Origin: Hirundichthys speculiger
Lineage: Eukaryota > Chordata > Actinopteri > Beloniformes > Exocoetidae
DNA length: 64,000 nt
Assembly (NCBI GenBank): GCA_018398805.1
Contig: JAGFBZ010000176.1
Location: 1 to 64,000 of the forward strand
Direction: 5' to 3'
Shown here one piece after another: positions 34,001 to 63,665 of the stretch. A program made the translations under genes and the position numbers. Every line of letters starts with the position of its first letter. The stretch's first letter is position 1. A model generated the notes under the pieces. The model searched no databases and had not been told where the DNA came from. It worked only from the letters and a program-made list of their open reading frames with translations.

Positions 34001-37000
34001 CTTCTCTGGTCTGTCTTCGTCCGCGGGCAGAAAATGACATTAATGGTCATATTATGAGCAACCCGACTACCCTGGAATATTCTGGAATATTACGTGTGAG
34101 GGGGCGGGGCTTTCTGCTGTGGCGTCCTGCAGTTATTCCAGGTATCAGCATCGGTCGTGTCCTCGCCAGATTGACGGGAACGTAGCCTGGAATTTCCTGA
34201 GGTTCAGCATGTTGATGTTCTTCCCCATTTTATCGTCACCTTCGTGCTGAACTGGCGCCTCCGAAGTCGATGTGAGTTAGCATAGTCGCTTCAAATCCGG
34301 ACGTTTACGTGACCGGTAAGGACTGGTTTTGACCGGTGCTGCCACCCAGTGGATACCGTTTTCACAGTTCTTGGGATTCCCCTGTTAAAGAGAAATGTTT
34401 GTTTGTACATACTAGTACCTTTACACGGACATCTAAATCCATCCTGGTCCTTTGGTGTCTGTCGGGGATCTGGTGGTGGATTTCTATCCATAAAACACTC
34501 AACATGACTGATCAGAATAACCACGAAAATATTTCAGCCCACATCCACAACAGATCAAAGATCTTTATAATTTATGATGAAAATACCTTCAGCTACTCTG
34601 ATGTTGACAATAAATGTTCTGAAGCTCCAGCTACTTTCTTTTTTTTTTCTCACTTACTGACAGAGAGCAAGAAAAAGAGAGAGCAAAAAAAAGAAAAAAA
34701 AAAGTTACAGCTACTTTCAATTTTAAACTAAATATTAGGGCTGGGCAAATTAACGCGATAATAACGCATTAACTCATTAATTTATGATCGCCGATATTTA
34801 TTTTATCGCGCGTTAACGCATGTTGCTCACATGCTTTTGTTTTGGAAAGTCTGTTACTGGCTGCTGCAGAACCAGAAAACAGTAAATGTCCAAAAAAGCT
34901 AAAACAGACATGGAGAACGGTAAAAATCAGTGAACTTTACAGTTCAGGTACCAACTCAGGTAGAAATATTAACAATTCTGTCTGAAAAAGAAAATTCTGG
35001 ACTGCAACCAAACGTTTGTGGTCATTCCTCCATGTTCCATCAGATCTGCTCCATGTGTTCACTGTCCTGCTGTTCTCTAGCTGGTTACTGCAGTGCGGCT
35101 CCATCTAGTGGCACAGATGTGTAATGACAACAGAAAGTCCAGTCCTCCATTATAAAACTAATTCAGTTCTGTGGCCCGTTTTTTAATTTTGTATTTTTGA
35201 TCCAAGTCTAAAATTGGAAGATTTAAAAAAAACAGACATTTTTTTCGTTTTTTTTTTTTGTGTTCGATTAAAAAACGAAAAATGTAATAAAATGTCACTT
35301 TTAATTTTTTTTTAATTTTTGATTGACAATTGAAAATGGAAAGAATAAATGATACACGGATTGATAAAGTTACAGAACTTTAACATGGACATTTTCATTT
35401 TAAAGTTCTCCCAGACGGAGCATTCAACAGAAACAAGGTTATTTGTAACAACTGACAAGTTGAACTCCCCGTTAAAAGTTTCTGCTGTTACCTCAGAAAT
35501 TACCTGTTTTAATGTTCTGATTGTGCTGAGACACAATCATTTTGTTGGATTTTGTTTGTAGACTTTTTTTTTTTTTTTTTTTTAAATAAAAACAGGATGA
35601 CATTAATGCCCTGGCAGTGGCAATAAGCTTTATTTTATTTTACATTTTTTAAGATGAGATTTACACTAAATATGTGTTACTGACAAGTGCTGATGTTAAA
35701 AGTGTTTGAACAACAAATGTTATGACACTTTAGTTCATATGGCAGCAGAACATTTAAATAAAAGTGACATTTACACTACTTTAAATTATTTATTTGATTT
35801 TGCGTATACAATGCGATTAATCGTGATTAATCAGGGAAATAATGCGATTAATCGCGATTAAAAATTTTAATCGTTGCCCAGCCCTACTAAAAACTTTTCT
35901 TTATTTTTGCTGTGTTTATTTTTACTGCTCTATAACTGACCTGTATTTTTCCTTGTTTCTTCTGATCTTTGTTTTTTTTTTATTCATCTGTTTGATTCAT
36001 ATTTTTGTTGTGACCTAATTCTCTCGTCTTAGTAGATGTTAGTCCTTCCTTTATGGTTTTCAATGTTCTCATGCGATACTTGGCTTTTGTAAAAAGATGG
36101 ATTACTTCAGTTTTAATTGTTCTATAGAGTAGCCTTGATGATGATCATAAAAAACAAAACAAATTGCATAAAATGGTGAATAAAATTGCAAAATTTGTAC
36201 AAGTCCTACGCCGTACAAAGAAGTCCAGAGCAAAGACAAGTGAGGAATCTGCAGCTCAGGTTATTTTCAGAGGTTTCAGCCTGTTTACGCTTCTGCACGC
36301 ACGTTCAGATTGGATTGATCAGCGATCACGGTGATGAAATGTTGGCGATCTTTTGATCAATACAGATAAATACGTATATTCTGTCAGAAAAATAGAGAAT
36401 CGGACATGTTGTTGCTGCTGATGGAGAGTCGAGACGTGGTGGCGGAAGTTGTTTCACATCCTTAATTTTCATGTCAAACTTGCTGGTAAATACAAATGTG
36501 CTGCTCATTATCATTAGTGTTTATATTTTCAGATATTCGATTGAAATGATCAGTGTTAGAAGAAGAACAATATCACTTTAGTGTTAATGCCATTTAGTTT
36601 TTTTTTTATTTAATTTTTAATATTTTTATATTTTTTTATTTTTTTATTTTTTTAATTTAAAAAAAAAAAAAATTTTAATTTTTTTTTAAAATTTTTTAAT
36701 TTAATAATTTTATTTAATTTTTTTTTTTTTTTTTAATTTTTTAATTTTTTTGAAATAATAATTTTTAATTAATCTTGCTCTCTGTCAGTAAGTGAGAAGT
36801 AAAAATACTAAGTAAAGCAGTAATAGATGTTATGGATCTTCTAATTGATTAGACTGCTCGTGATGAGGACTCGGCTGATAATCACATCTGTTTTGCAGCT
36901 GCTGCCCTGCATCAGGGTTTTGCCACCACCACCACCCCCCCACCACCGACCGGCCAACCCACCGCTGCACCGCACAAAGACCCCGAGCGGCCCGAGAGAG

Positions 37001-40000
37001 GAACCTACCGGGTCACCAGCAGCAACGGCACCACCTGCCTGATGGCGTACATGGGCCTCCAGCTGAACATGTCCTTCAGCTCCGTCTCCCAGAAGAAGGT
37101 GTCCAGATGAAACCTTGGAGGTAACGCTGGAAGACAGTCACAGATATTAAAGCGCTTCTCTGTCTGCAGACGGTCCAGGAGGTCGTGAACATTCAGCCCA
37201 ACGCTACCAAGGACTCGGGCTCGTGTGAGGCGGAGACCGCCGTCCTGCGGCTCAGAACAGACGGAGAGAAAACCAACCTCACCTTCGTCTTCACGCTGGT
37301 TAGCTCCCGTTTCTTTTACAGTTGGTTCTCCTGCTCATTTATCATCTTGCACTTCATGGGATGAGCCACTAGGTGGCGCCTGGAGACTGAGCTAAACCTG
37401 GAGCGCAGTGATCGTGACTGGACTGCTTTTGCTGTTTGTTTTCAGAATACTACATCAAATAAGTTCCACCTGAGCGAAGTGTCTCTGACAGCAGCCTGGC
37501 CTGACATGAAAGGTGACCGTCCTCTTTATTATATCAACAATAAACAATAAAGTTTGTGGGCCAACAAAGGCTGAATTAGTAGGGATGCAAGATAACTGTT
37601 TTTTAAAACCAATACCGATAACCGATAACTTTCAGCTCCTAAAGGCCGATACCGATACCACACACATATACCTAAGATCATTACATCAATACTATGAACA
37701 AAATAAAAAATAGTTTTGACTTTTTAAATGAACAGATATTTATTTTTTTCATTGAAAAACTATTGTCAAGCCTCTCAAACATTTTCATAAAGCTATCAAA
37801 CAAACCTATTTGATATCTCACATTAACTTAAATAAGGTTCATTACTGACTGATATAAAAAATAAAGGCTCCTTGAACTGATGGAAATACATGCATCAGAA
37901 TTACAAACGGAAAAGGATTAACATTTAAAGGATTTTTCATTTAAATTAATACATTTAATTAAAGTAAATGAGGTTCGGTGATTTTTTTTTTTTTTTTTTT
38001 TTTTTGTTTTTTAATCTCATGGAAGCTTTAGATGAGAGAGATGAGGAAGAGACGAGGAGAGGGGAGACTGCTGCTGGTTTGCACACGTTAGCATTAGCTC
38101 ACATTAGCTTGATTTCAAAACTCCATGGAAGTGATTGTTATGTTGTAGGTGGCTGATCAGGTTTTACGTATGGCAGCGTTCCTTGATAATTACGTTTTTC
38201 TGCTGCTCGTCTGAAACCTGAACCATCACCAGATAACAGCACCGTTGCTCTGCAGCAGCTCTGGGCCTGAGTCCATCACGGGAGGAAGATGTTTGACAGA
38301 GGGAGCGGAGAAACTGGAAGTGGCAGCTTTACGAGTATAACTTTAACACGGAATAAATTGCTGCTATAAACGATCTTGCTCCTTTGTGCGCCATGTGTAT
38401 GTTTGAAAAACATTCATGCACCCAGTTTTACGACTGAAGTTGAAATTAAACTGTTTTAGGTGGTCTGTTTTTTAGAAACAAGGTGTTCAGAAGTGGTCTG
38501 GACACCCACCTGCAGACAGGTGATGTCAGCGGGTTATTGTCATCTTGATTTGCAACAAATGCTGTATCTGCAAAAGGCTTTGATTAGCAAAGACAAACGG
38601 AAGATTTCCATTGCTGTGAAGGGATTTGGGAGAATAAAATCATTTAGATACTTAAAAGCAAAGCTTCTCAACTGAAGATTGAAAGGGATTTGCATTGTTC
38701 TCTTTGTCTACGTTGCACCAGATGTCTTTGAGATTTTAGAGTGACATGATGTCTTCAGGATGGCTAATTTTGAGGGATGCACGATAACTGTTTTTTAAAA
38801 CCGACACCGATAACCGATAACACACATATACCTAAGATCATTACATCAATACTAGGAACAAAACCAAAAATAGTTTTGACTCTTTAAATAAACAGATATT
38901 TATTTTTTCCAATGAAAAACTATTGTCAAGCCTCTCAAACATTTTCATAAAGCTATCAAACAAACCTATTTGATATCTCACATTAACTTAAATAAGGTTC
39001 ATTACTGACTGATATAAAAAATAAAGGCTCCTTGAACTGATGGAAATACATGCATCAGAATTACTAACTGAAAAAGATTAACATTTAAAGGATTTTGGCT
39101 TGTGGTTCCATTTAAATTAATACCTTTAATTAAAGTAAATGAGGTTCAGTAGTTTTTTGTTTTTTAATCTCATGGAAGCTTTAGATGAGAGGAATGAGGG
39201 AGAGGAGAGAGACTGCTGCTGGCTTGCGCACGTTAGCATTAGCTTCCGTTAGCTCACGTTAGCGCGATTTCAAAACTCCATGGAAGTGATTGTTATGTTG
39301 TAGGTGGCTGATCAGGTTTTACGTATTAAAGCTTGTGCTTCCCTCCTCGTAGAATTCACTCGGAGGATTCGTCACAAATAACCACCAAACTATCTTCTTC
39401 TGAAACTTTAACGAAGTTCCACGCCGCCATGTTTGTTGTGATCAGCGCTGTGCTGCAGGCTGCATTCAAGGTGTAACGTAAATTCCCACGTTCCCTCGTT
39501 TGCTAGTCGTTCTTTCAGCCTTTTCTATTTTTTTTTCTTTTTTATGTGTAACATGTGGGAAAATACTGCGAATATCAATTCAAGTCAGCAACTACCAAAA
39601 TTATGACCGAGTTAACGAGTTGTTTTCTGGCATGAGGGGGTATTCTTGATTTTCCTTATTGAGTAATCGTTTTTCTGATTATGCCGACGTCACTTGAACA
39701 CAACATTCACTGCTGGTCATTCAAGGCTCAGAGGGAGCGAGACACTGCTGTGTTGACAAAATATAAATGTTATCGGGGCTATTCGTCGTGATATCGGACT
39801 TATCGGGATGACGTCATAATTTCCTGTTATCGGCCCGATAGTTATCGTGCATCCCTACTAATTTTCCAGGTAGGTCCTCGAAATATCTAACAAGATGATG
39901 CAAAACCATGCTGCACATATTAGAGGCATGTCTACTGGGCTGCCTGTCCCCTGTGTAGGGAATTATAAACACATAAAATTATAGCTTTACAGTATAAAGA

Positions 40001-40503
40001 TTTTCCTGAATGATGACTTGACTACGTGAGGATTGAAGAGAGATGATGATCCATCATGGTTTTCTAGATGACACCTTTTTTTTTTTTTCCTACCGTTTCA
40101 CTCTTTGCTTCCTCTCGGTCCGTAGATCCCGTCTCCGTCCACAACGGCAGCCTGGACTACCTGCAGGGCACCCTGGGACGTTCGTACATGTGCCGCCAGG
40201 AGCAAACTCTGAACGTCTCCCAGAACCTGTCCATCAACACTTTCCTCGTGCAGGTGCAGCCCTTCGGTCTGAAGGGAGATCAGTTCGGAGCAGGTAAAAA
40301 CACCACCAGGTATAAAACTGCTCAGCTGTTTTTTTCAGCGACTCATCGTCGTGTCTTTTCCAGCCGAGGAGTGTCAGCTGGACGAGGACGACATGCTGAT
40401 CCCCATCATCGTCGGAGCAGCCCTGGCAGGTCTGGTACTCGTCGTCCTCTTGGCCTACCTCATCGGCCGGAAGAGGAGCCACGCCGGCTACCAGACCATC
40501 TGA
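30064..40503 (+). CDS. lamp1: lysosome-associated membrane protein 1-like, single lumenal domain, 6 exons
   Basis: Exons: 30064-30124, 36899-37098, 37170-37298, 37446-37512, 40126-40293, 40364-40503; phases join throughout and give 254 aa. Residues 1 to about 29 form a signal peptide (ends [10 protein letters not shown]). A Thr/Pro stem ([10 protein letters not shown]) follows, then one LAMP lumenal domain beginning [20 protein letters not shown] with four cysteines (two expected disulfides) and eight N-glycosylation sequons. Then comes a membrane helix ([21 protein letters not shown]) and the tail [17 protein letters not shown] is the GYxxPhi lysosomal sorting signal, and the tail is the same as in mammalian LAMP1. 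Mammalian LAMP1 is about 417 aa with two lumenal domains; domain 1 is not found here, although intron 1 is 6.8 kb. It acts as a glycoprotein of the lysosomal limiting membrane. Tail-to-tail synteny with grtp1 supports lamp1; a macrosialin-like shape is the alternative reading. Confidence 0.87.
30379..30411 (+). repeat. poly-G tract in lamp1 intron 1
   Basis: Runs of 8 and about 18 G (aagggggggg ttgggg...) in the first intron. Part of a strong G-on-coding-strand bias in this intron. Confidence 0.7.
30600..30750 (+). repeat. 10-bp tandem (gacacatctg)
   Basis: About 14 units of gacacatctg/gacccatctg/gacacatacg in lamp1 intron 1. A second tandem, aaggttattttat, fills 30786-30905. Confidence 0.85.
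31130..31765 (+). repeat. 40-bp minisatellite inside the Tc1 fossil
   Basis: The unit starts aggacacagtctgggaccaa and ends actctgtcctccaagaccag; early units lack 2-3 bases (actgtcc). About 16 copies. It opens frames in several phases (HSLGPN, WDQT), all artefacts. Note the ctgggaccaaac phrase, close to the flanking transposase text tctgggact. Confidence 0.92.
31855..33235 (+). repeat. GGA-rich minisatellite, units of about 30-36 bp
   Basis: The unit is ggaggaggaggagccaggct followed by ggcgaccggca, with the number of GGA triplets varying from 3 to 10. About 40 copies in lamp1 intron 1, with a strong purine bias on the coding strand. The 518-residue and 451-residue frames rich in SSS/PPP/LLL on the minus strand are artefacts of this array. 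Confidence 0.93.
33311..34735. other. lamp1 intron 1, mostly unique AT-rich sequence
   Basis: I looked here for exons of the missing LAMP lumenal domain 1 and see none. A LINE tail (minus sense gattaataaagtatttcac) lies at 33470-33530. The block at 34100-34330 is GC-richer (gggggcggggctttctgctg) without a convincing frame. Confidence 0.45.
34736..35886 (+). mobile_element. hAT-like MITE, family A
   Basis: Ends TAGGGCTGGGCAAATTAACG and CGTTGCCCAGCCCTA; about 1.15 kb. Flanks ctaaatat and ctaaaaac agree at 6 of 8 positions. The interior is colinear with the copies at 12289 and 52037, including ctccatctagtggcacagat. In lamp1 intron 1. Confidence 0.85.
36598..36770. repeat. A/T homopolymer-rich low-complexity stretch
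   Basis: Runs of T and A with almost no G or C, about 130 bp upstream of lamp1 exon 2. Confidence 0.85.
37580..38170 (-). mobile_element. hAT-like MITE, family B, truncated
   Basis: Starts TAGGGATGCAAGATAACTG and is colinear with the first about 550 bp of the complete copy at 38772, until gttttacgta at 38170 where homology stops. Same orientation as that copy, 600 bp away in the same lamp1 intron 4. Confidence 0.8.
38772..39857 (-). mobile_element. hAT-like MITE, family B, complete, with perfect target duplication
   Basis: The ends gagggatgcacgataactg and agttatcgtgcatcccta are inverted repeats flanked by CTAATTTT on both sides (38764-38771 and 39858-39865). 1086 bp, no transposase. In lamp1 intron 4. 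Confidence 0.9.
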
Positions 40504-41169
40504 GGTCGGTGTCGCTGGTGCGTTAAAGAAGCAGGAGCGCTGTCCCGCCGTAAAAATAACCACTGTTTAATGAGACTTGACCCGCTGTCCTCTCTGTCCT
40601 CTCTGTCCTCTCTGTCTTCTGTTGCTCTGTGTGTTCGCTTCTTCACCTTCATCAGTAACTCTAGCCATTTATCACTTTGTGGAGGTAGACATGCGCTTTC
40701 TGAGCCGATCCGCTCTTTCATACAAAAGGGACTGTGCTTATAATGAACCGAGAAGCTCTTCACAGGTACCAGGTGAAGCAGGGATGCATGTTGATCAGAG
40801 AGTCAGCGTTGTATTATTATTTATGATTTCTGTGAAAGGAATTATGAGGGATTGTGGGATTTGATTGGATCGTCGCTTTAGCTTTTCTCGTCTGTTTTTG
40901 GGTCAAACGTCAAGTTTGTTACAAAGGGAATGTTTCTGCACGTTACACTAAATCCAGCTTAGAGGTCAAAGATCCGACATTAACGCTCGTCTTATTTTAG
41001 TCCACTGGGTGGTTTCGTTTGTTTTTTTTGCTCTGAATTTTGTAGATTTGATTGCTGATGAATAAGATGTTGCACTGAAATGAGTAATAGTGAAACGGCC
41101 AAAACGCTCTGGTCAGTGTTTGTCAGTGCCTTCCCAGCTGTTACATGAATGAGAACTCGAACTAGAGGT

Positions 41170-41203
<34 letters not shown>

Positions 41204-41290
41204 ACGCTGCGCCGCCATGTACGGGACGGGTTACTGTCTCATAACCTTTATGTACTGTACTACCATTAAAAATGCATCGTTGGGGAAAAA
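40504..41290 (+). other. lamp1 3' UTR with poly-C tract
   Basis: Follows the TGA at 40501-40503. It contains tandem ctctctgtcctctctgtcct at about 40590 and a C32 homopolymer at 41171-41202. ATTAAA at about 41264 in taccattaaaaatgcatcg is the likely polyadenylation signal; an AATAAA at 41392 is an alternative. Confidence 0.55.
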
Positions 41291-41605
41291 CTACAGGTAT
41301 TTGTTTATTCCCCCTTCCCTCATCTTAACATCCATATGTTGATTTAATAATGTTTTAATGAATTGCTTTGAATTTTTTTTTAAGGATAGATCAATAAAGG
41401 TTGATGGATGAGATCGTTTGACTTTTGTTTTGTCTTGCAGCTCATCAGAGATTAAAGCTGTTCCTCCTGGTTTAGATGGTTCAGAAGTGGAGGTAGAAAC
41501 TATGTACATTATTTTAGCCAGAGCTGAAGGTTAAATTTATTTATATAGCACATTTATAAACAACTAAGTTTGTGCTTTATTAGAGAAAAAAAAAACAATT
41601 TAGAT

Positions 41606-42967
41606 TAGGGCTGGGCAACGATTAAAATTTTTAATCACGATTAATCGCATTGTATACGGAAAATCAAATAATGAATTCAAAAGTAGTGTAAAGGTCACTT
41701 TTATTTAAATATTCTGCTGCCATATAAACTAAATAACATTTGTTGCACTTTAGTATAAATCTCTTCTGGAAAAATGTCAAATAAAATAAAGCTTATTGCC
41801 ACTTCCAGGGGATCAATGTCATCCTGTTTTTATGAAAAATAAAAAAAGTCTACCAACAAAATCCTAACAATCTAGAGGCCACAATCAGAACATTAAAACA
41901 GGTAATTTCTGAGGTAACAGCAGAAACTTTTAACGGGGAGTTCAACTTGTCAGTTGTTACAAATAACCTTGTTTCTGTTGAATCCTCCGTCTGGGAGAAC
42001 TTTAAAATGAAAATATCCATGTTAAAGTTCAGTAACTTTTATCAATCCGTAATTATCTGTGTATCATTTTTTTTTTCCATTTTCAAGTTGTCAATCTAAA
42101 ATTTAAAAAATTAAAAAGTGACTTTTTATTTTGTTTTTCATTTAAATCTAACACAAAAAAACAAAAATTTAGCAAATGGCAAAAAAGAATTTTAGCAAAT
42201 AAATTATCTGGTTTACGTGACCCTGAAATGGCTTTGTGTACGTCAGTTCAGGTATCATGGCGGCGCTGGAATCACATACTATAATATTTGCAATATTGTG
42301 TAAATCTGAATGAAAACTCAGCTCATATATAGATGAACCGAAGCCTCTCCAGCTCTGCGTCTGACATCAGTCTTTTTCTCCTCAGATCTGATGAGCTCAG
42401 AATCTCCTGACGCTCATTTCCATCATTACAGGACACCCATCTGCTGTTGAATAAGTCCTTGATCAAACTACCGTACTGGACCCAAATATAGGATGATATT
42501 CTAATCTAGAAGTCATATTCTCAAAAATGGAAGTCGTTTTACAATCAAGGAACAGACTTTCTGTTGTCATTACACATCTGAGCCACTAGATGGAGCCTGC
42601 ACTGCAGTAACCAGCTAGAGAACAGCAGGACAGTGAACACACGGAGCAGATCTGATGGAACATGGAGGAACGACGCCATCGTCTTGAACAAAGGGGTTTA
42701 AAAGTTTATTTTTTTCACACAGAATTGTTAATATTTCTACCTGAGTTGCTACCTGAACTGTAAAGTTCACTGATTTTTTACCGTTCTACATGTCTGTTTT
42801 AGCTTTTGTTTACCTGCCAATTATCTTCTGGTTCAGCAGCAGCCAGTAACAGACTTTTCAAAATAAAAGCACGTGAGCAACATGCGTTAACGCGCAATAA
42901 AATAAATGTCGGCGTTAATAAATTAATGCGTTAAAGCAATAATAACGCGTTAACTTGCCCAGCCCTA
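41606..42967 (-). mobile_element. hAT-like MITE, family A, complete, with perfect target duplication
   Basis: The ends tagggctgggcaacgattaa and cgttaacttgcccagcccta are inverted repeats flanked by ATTTAGAT on both sides (41598-41605 and 42968-42975). It is in the opposite orientation to the copies at 12289, 34736 and 52037. It fills most of the gap between lamp1 and grtp1. Confidence 0.92.
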
Positions 42968-42975
42968 ATTTAGAT

Positions 42976-43950
42976 ACATCACATCAAGACAAACAGGGAA
43001 AAAAAAAAAAAAACCCAATACAAGACGTCAAATTTCAGCTCAAATTGAGCAAAGATGTGAAAATGGCAACAGTTTGAGCTGTTGTTTCCAAGAGCGCAGG
43101 CAGCGACTGAAAAAGCTCGTCTAGATTTGAGAATATTGACGTCTGAACTGGCTGGATGACCTCAGTGCGCCGACGCGAGGATGAACATAAAATACGGCGG
43201 CGACGGTCCATCTAAAACATTTAAAACAGTTGGTAAAATCTTCAAATGTGCCTCAAAGGAGACGCGTTTCCTGGTCCTACTTAGAGGACGTGCAGGAGGA
43301 GCTGGCATGTTGTGACCCCGCCCCCTTGTGGTGATTGGCTGAAACGAATCACAGAATCCTTTCCCTTTTTATCTGTTTACAACTGGACTTAAAGGTTATT
43401 CTTCTCTTAGTCGTAGCTGCCTAATTATTGCTAAACAACATCACATAAAAAAATCATTTTCAGAGACATTTTATTTAACCATCTATGAGTTTGGTTAAGT
43501 TTTGTAAATTAGGACTCAGTACAATTTTACTCTTTTTTTTTTTTTCCTTCTTTGTCAATACAAAGGTCTTAAAAACAGCAGTGGCAAAAAAACAAACAAA
43601 AAAATTATTATTTTTATTGCTTTAGCCATTCTGCTCTGAGATTAAAGTCCCAGAATTTAAAAAGCTTCCAAAGCCTCAGATGTCGTGATCTTATCTGCAT
43701 CTACCAAGTAAGTTATTTTGAGATCTGAATGTTTCCAACTAAAAGAAAAGACTTCAGTATCGTCTTTATCAGTGGACCTGCTGGATTCAAGTGCAATAAA
43801 TTAAAATAATCACAGACGTTTCCACAACCAGCTGCAACCTTTGATCTTCATCCGGTTAAAATATTCACCCGTAAGCAGGACGGCGTTTTCGTCTCCATCG
43901 CACCAGTCGCCCTGGTGACGGCGGGAAAAAAATGGACGTTAAACTTTACG
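42976..43950. other. intergenic / grtp1 3' UTR region
   Basis: Probably contains the grtp1 3' UTR on the minus strand. A minus-strand AATAAA-type hexamer lies at about 43483 (plus sense acattttatttaacc). No other gene is visible. Confidence 0.4.
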
Positions 43951-44003
43951 GTTATCTCGATTCTTCCTCCAGGATTTGTCGTCTGCATTTCTCTCTGAGT
44001 TTA

Positions 44004-61863
<17,860 letters not shown>

Positions 61864-62340
61864 GTCGCTTCACCGAACTCACTCCATCTTCACTGCCGGG
61901 AGACGACCAGGCAAATAACAAAGAGATGTGGGTTTCAGAGTTTCACCTTACAGCGCTCAGCCAGAGGGGCGGGGCCTGCCGAAGAGGTCACATCCACAGG
62001 TGCGTGCAGGCGCTCTGTTTGCACACGAAACAATCAGAGGAAGAGAAGCAGAAATGTTTGCCTCTATGTCCTCTTGCATATGAGTTTCAAAGTTTCCTTC
62101 AGGTACTCGTGACTCTGCTTCTGAAAAAAAAAAAAAAAAAATGAAAAGAGTTTCACGAGGCAACCTGTTACAGAATTTGAGGAGCCATTGCGTGAAAAAG
62201 CACGAGTTTACCGAGTCAAAGGGAGAAAAAAAACAAAACAAGTTTTTTCTGCAACAGCAAACTATGGAGTTTGCTTTTCAGAAATGAGAGAAATTCCCCC
62301 CAAAAAGCCAGAAAAATGGTCAAAACCATAGAATTCTGTC
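61864..62340. promoter_or_regulatory. grtp1 5' flank / probable promoter and 5' UTR
   Basis: Upstream (minus sense) of the grtp1 start codon. It contains an A17 run at 62125-62141. No TATA box or CpG island that I would assert. The transcription start is not determinable from sequence alone. Confidence 0.3.
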
Positions 62341-62348
62341 ATGTTTGT

Positions 62349-63364
62349 TAGCGGTGCACGATAACTATCAGCCCGATAACAGGAAATTATGACGTCATTC
62401 CCGATAGGTCCGATATCACGACGAATAGCCCCGATAACATTTATATTTTTGTCAACACAGCAGTGTCTCGCTCCCTCTGAGTCTTGAATGACCGGCAGTG
62501 AATGTTATGTTCAAGTAACGTCGGCATAATCAGAAAAACGATTTCTCAATCAGGAAAATCAAGAATACCCCCTCATGCCAGAAAACAACTCGTTAACTCG
62601 GTTATAATTTTAGTAGTTGCTGACTTGAATTGATATTCGCAGTATTGAATGCAAATACCTTGAATGCAGCCTGCAGCACAGCGCTGATCACAACAAACAT
62701 GGCGGCGTGGAACTTCGTTAAAGTTTTAGAAGATAGTTTGGTGGTTATTTGTGACGAATCCTCCGAGTGAATTCTACGAGGAGGGAAGCACAAGCTTTAA
62801 TACGTAAAACCTGATCAGCCACCTACAACATAACAATCGCTTCCATGGAGTTTTGAAATCGCGCTAACATGAGCTAACGGAAGCTAATATGCTAACGTGC
62901 GCAAGTCCAGCAGCAGCCTCCCTCTCCCTCATTCCTCTCATCTAAAGCTTCCATGAGATTAAAAAATAAAAAATAAAAACTACTGAACCCCATTTACTTT
63001 AATTAAAAGTATTAATTTAAATGGAACCACAAGCCAAAATCCTTTAAATGTTAATCTTTTTCAGTTAGTAATTCTGATGCATGTATTTCCATCAGTTCAA
63101 GGAGCCTTTATTTTTTATATCAGTCAGTAATGAATCTTATTTAAGTTAATGTGAGATATCAAATAGGTTTGTTTGATAGCTTTAAGAAAATGTTTGAGAG
63201 GCTTGTCAATAGTTTTTCAATTGATTAAAAATAAATATCTGTTCATTTAAAGAGTCCAAACTGTTTTTGGTTTTGTTCATAGTATTGATGTAATGATCTT
63301 AGTTATATGTGTGTGTTATCGGTTATCGGTGTCAGTTTTAAAAAACAGTTATGGTGCATCCCTA
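62349..63364 (+). mobile_element. hAT-like MITE, family B, complete, with perfect target duplication
   Basis: Ends tagcggtgcacgataacta and cagttatggtgcatcccta; ATGTTTGT flanks both sides (62341-62348 and 63365-63372). 1016 bp, about 490 bp upstream of the grtp1 start codon. Confidence 0.92.
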
Positions 63365-63372
63365 ATGTTTGT

Positions 63373-63660
63373 CTCATCGTCTGGGGAGGAAACGACATCG
63401 AGACCTCTGGACCAGCAGGTGACTCGAGGAACATCTGGAAACAACATTGTAACCGGCATCAAAGGGAACAGGAAATGGCTGACCCGAAATTATTCGCTGA
63501 CTTACTCTCTGCAGTTGGGAGACGGGCATCAAACCAGGAGCACATGTCCAATTAACAGTCCAGGGTCAGAGGTCACACAGAGTCCAGATAGTCCTGTCCT
63601 CTCCCTAAATGATGCAGGTCAGAAAGCTGGATGTCTCAGAGTTACTGTCAACAGTCTGGT
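63373..63660 (+). other. unassigned stretch with an open frame
   Basis: An open frame crosses this stretch (TTSRPLDQQVTRGTSGNNIV ...), but I recognise no domain, and part of it lies in the adjacent MITE. More likely transposon-derived or random than a gene. Confidence 0.25.
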
Positions 63661-63665
63661 AGCAA

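Noticed and set aside
35312..35561. Conserved small protein ([21 protein letters not shown]) in several places
   Set aside because: It recurs only because it lies in the interior of family A MITEs; both strands are equally conserved and no transposase domain is visible.
41171..41202. Poly-C and poly-G tracts as telomere or special signal
   Set aside because: Isolated mononucleotide runs with no telomeric TTAGGG; lengths are also unreliable in assemblies.
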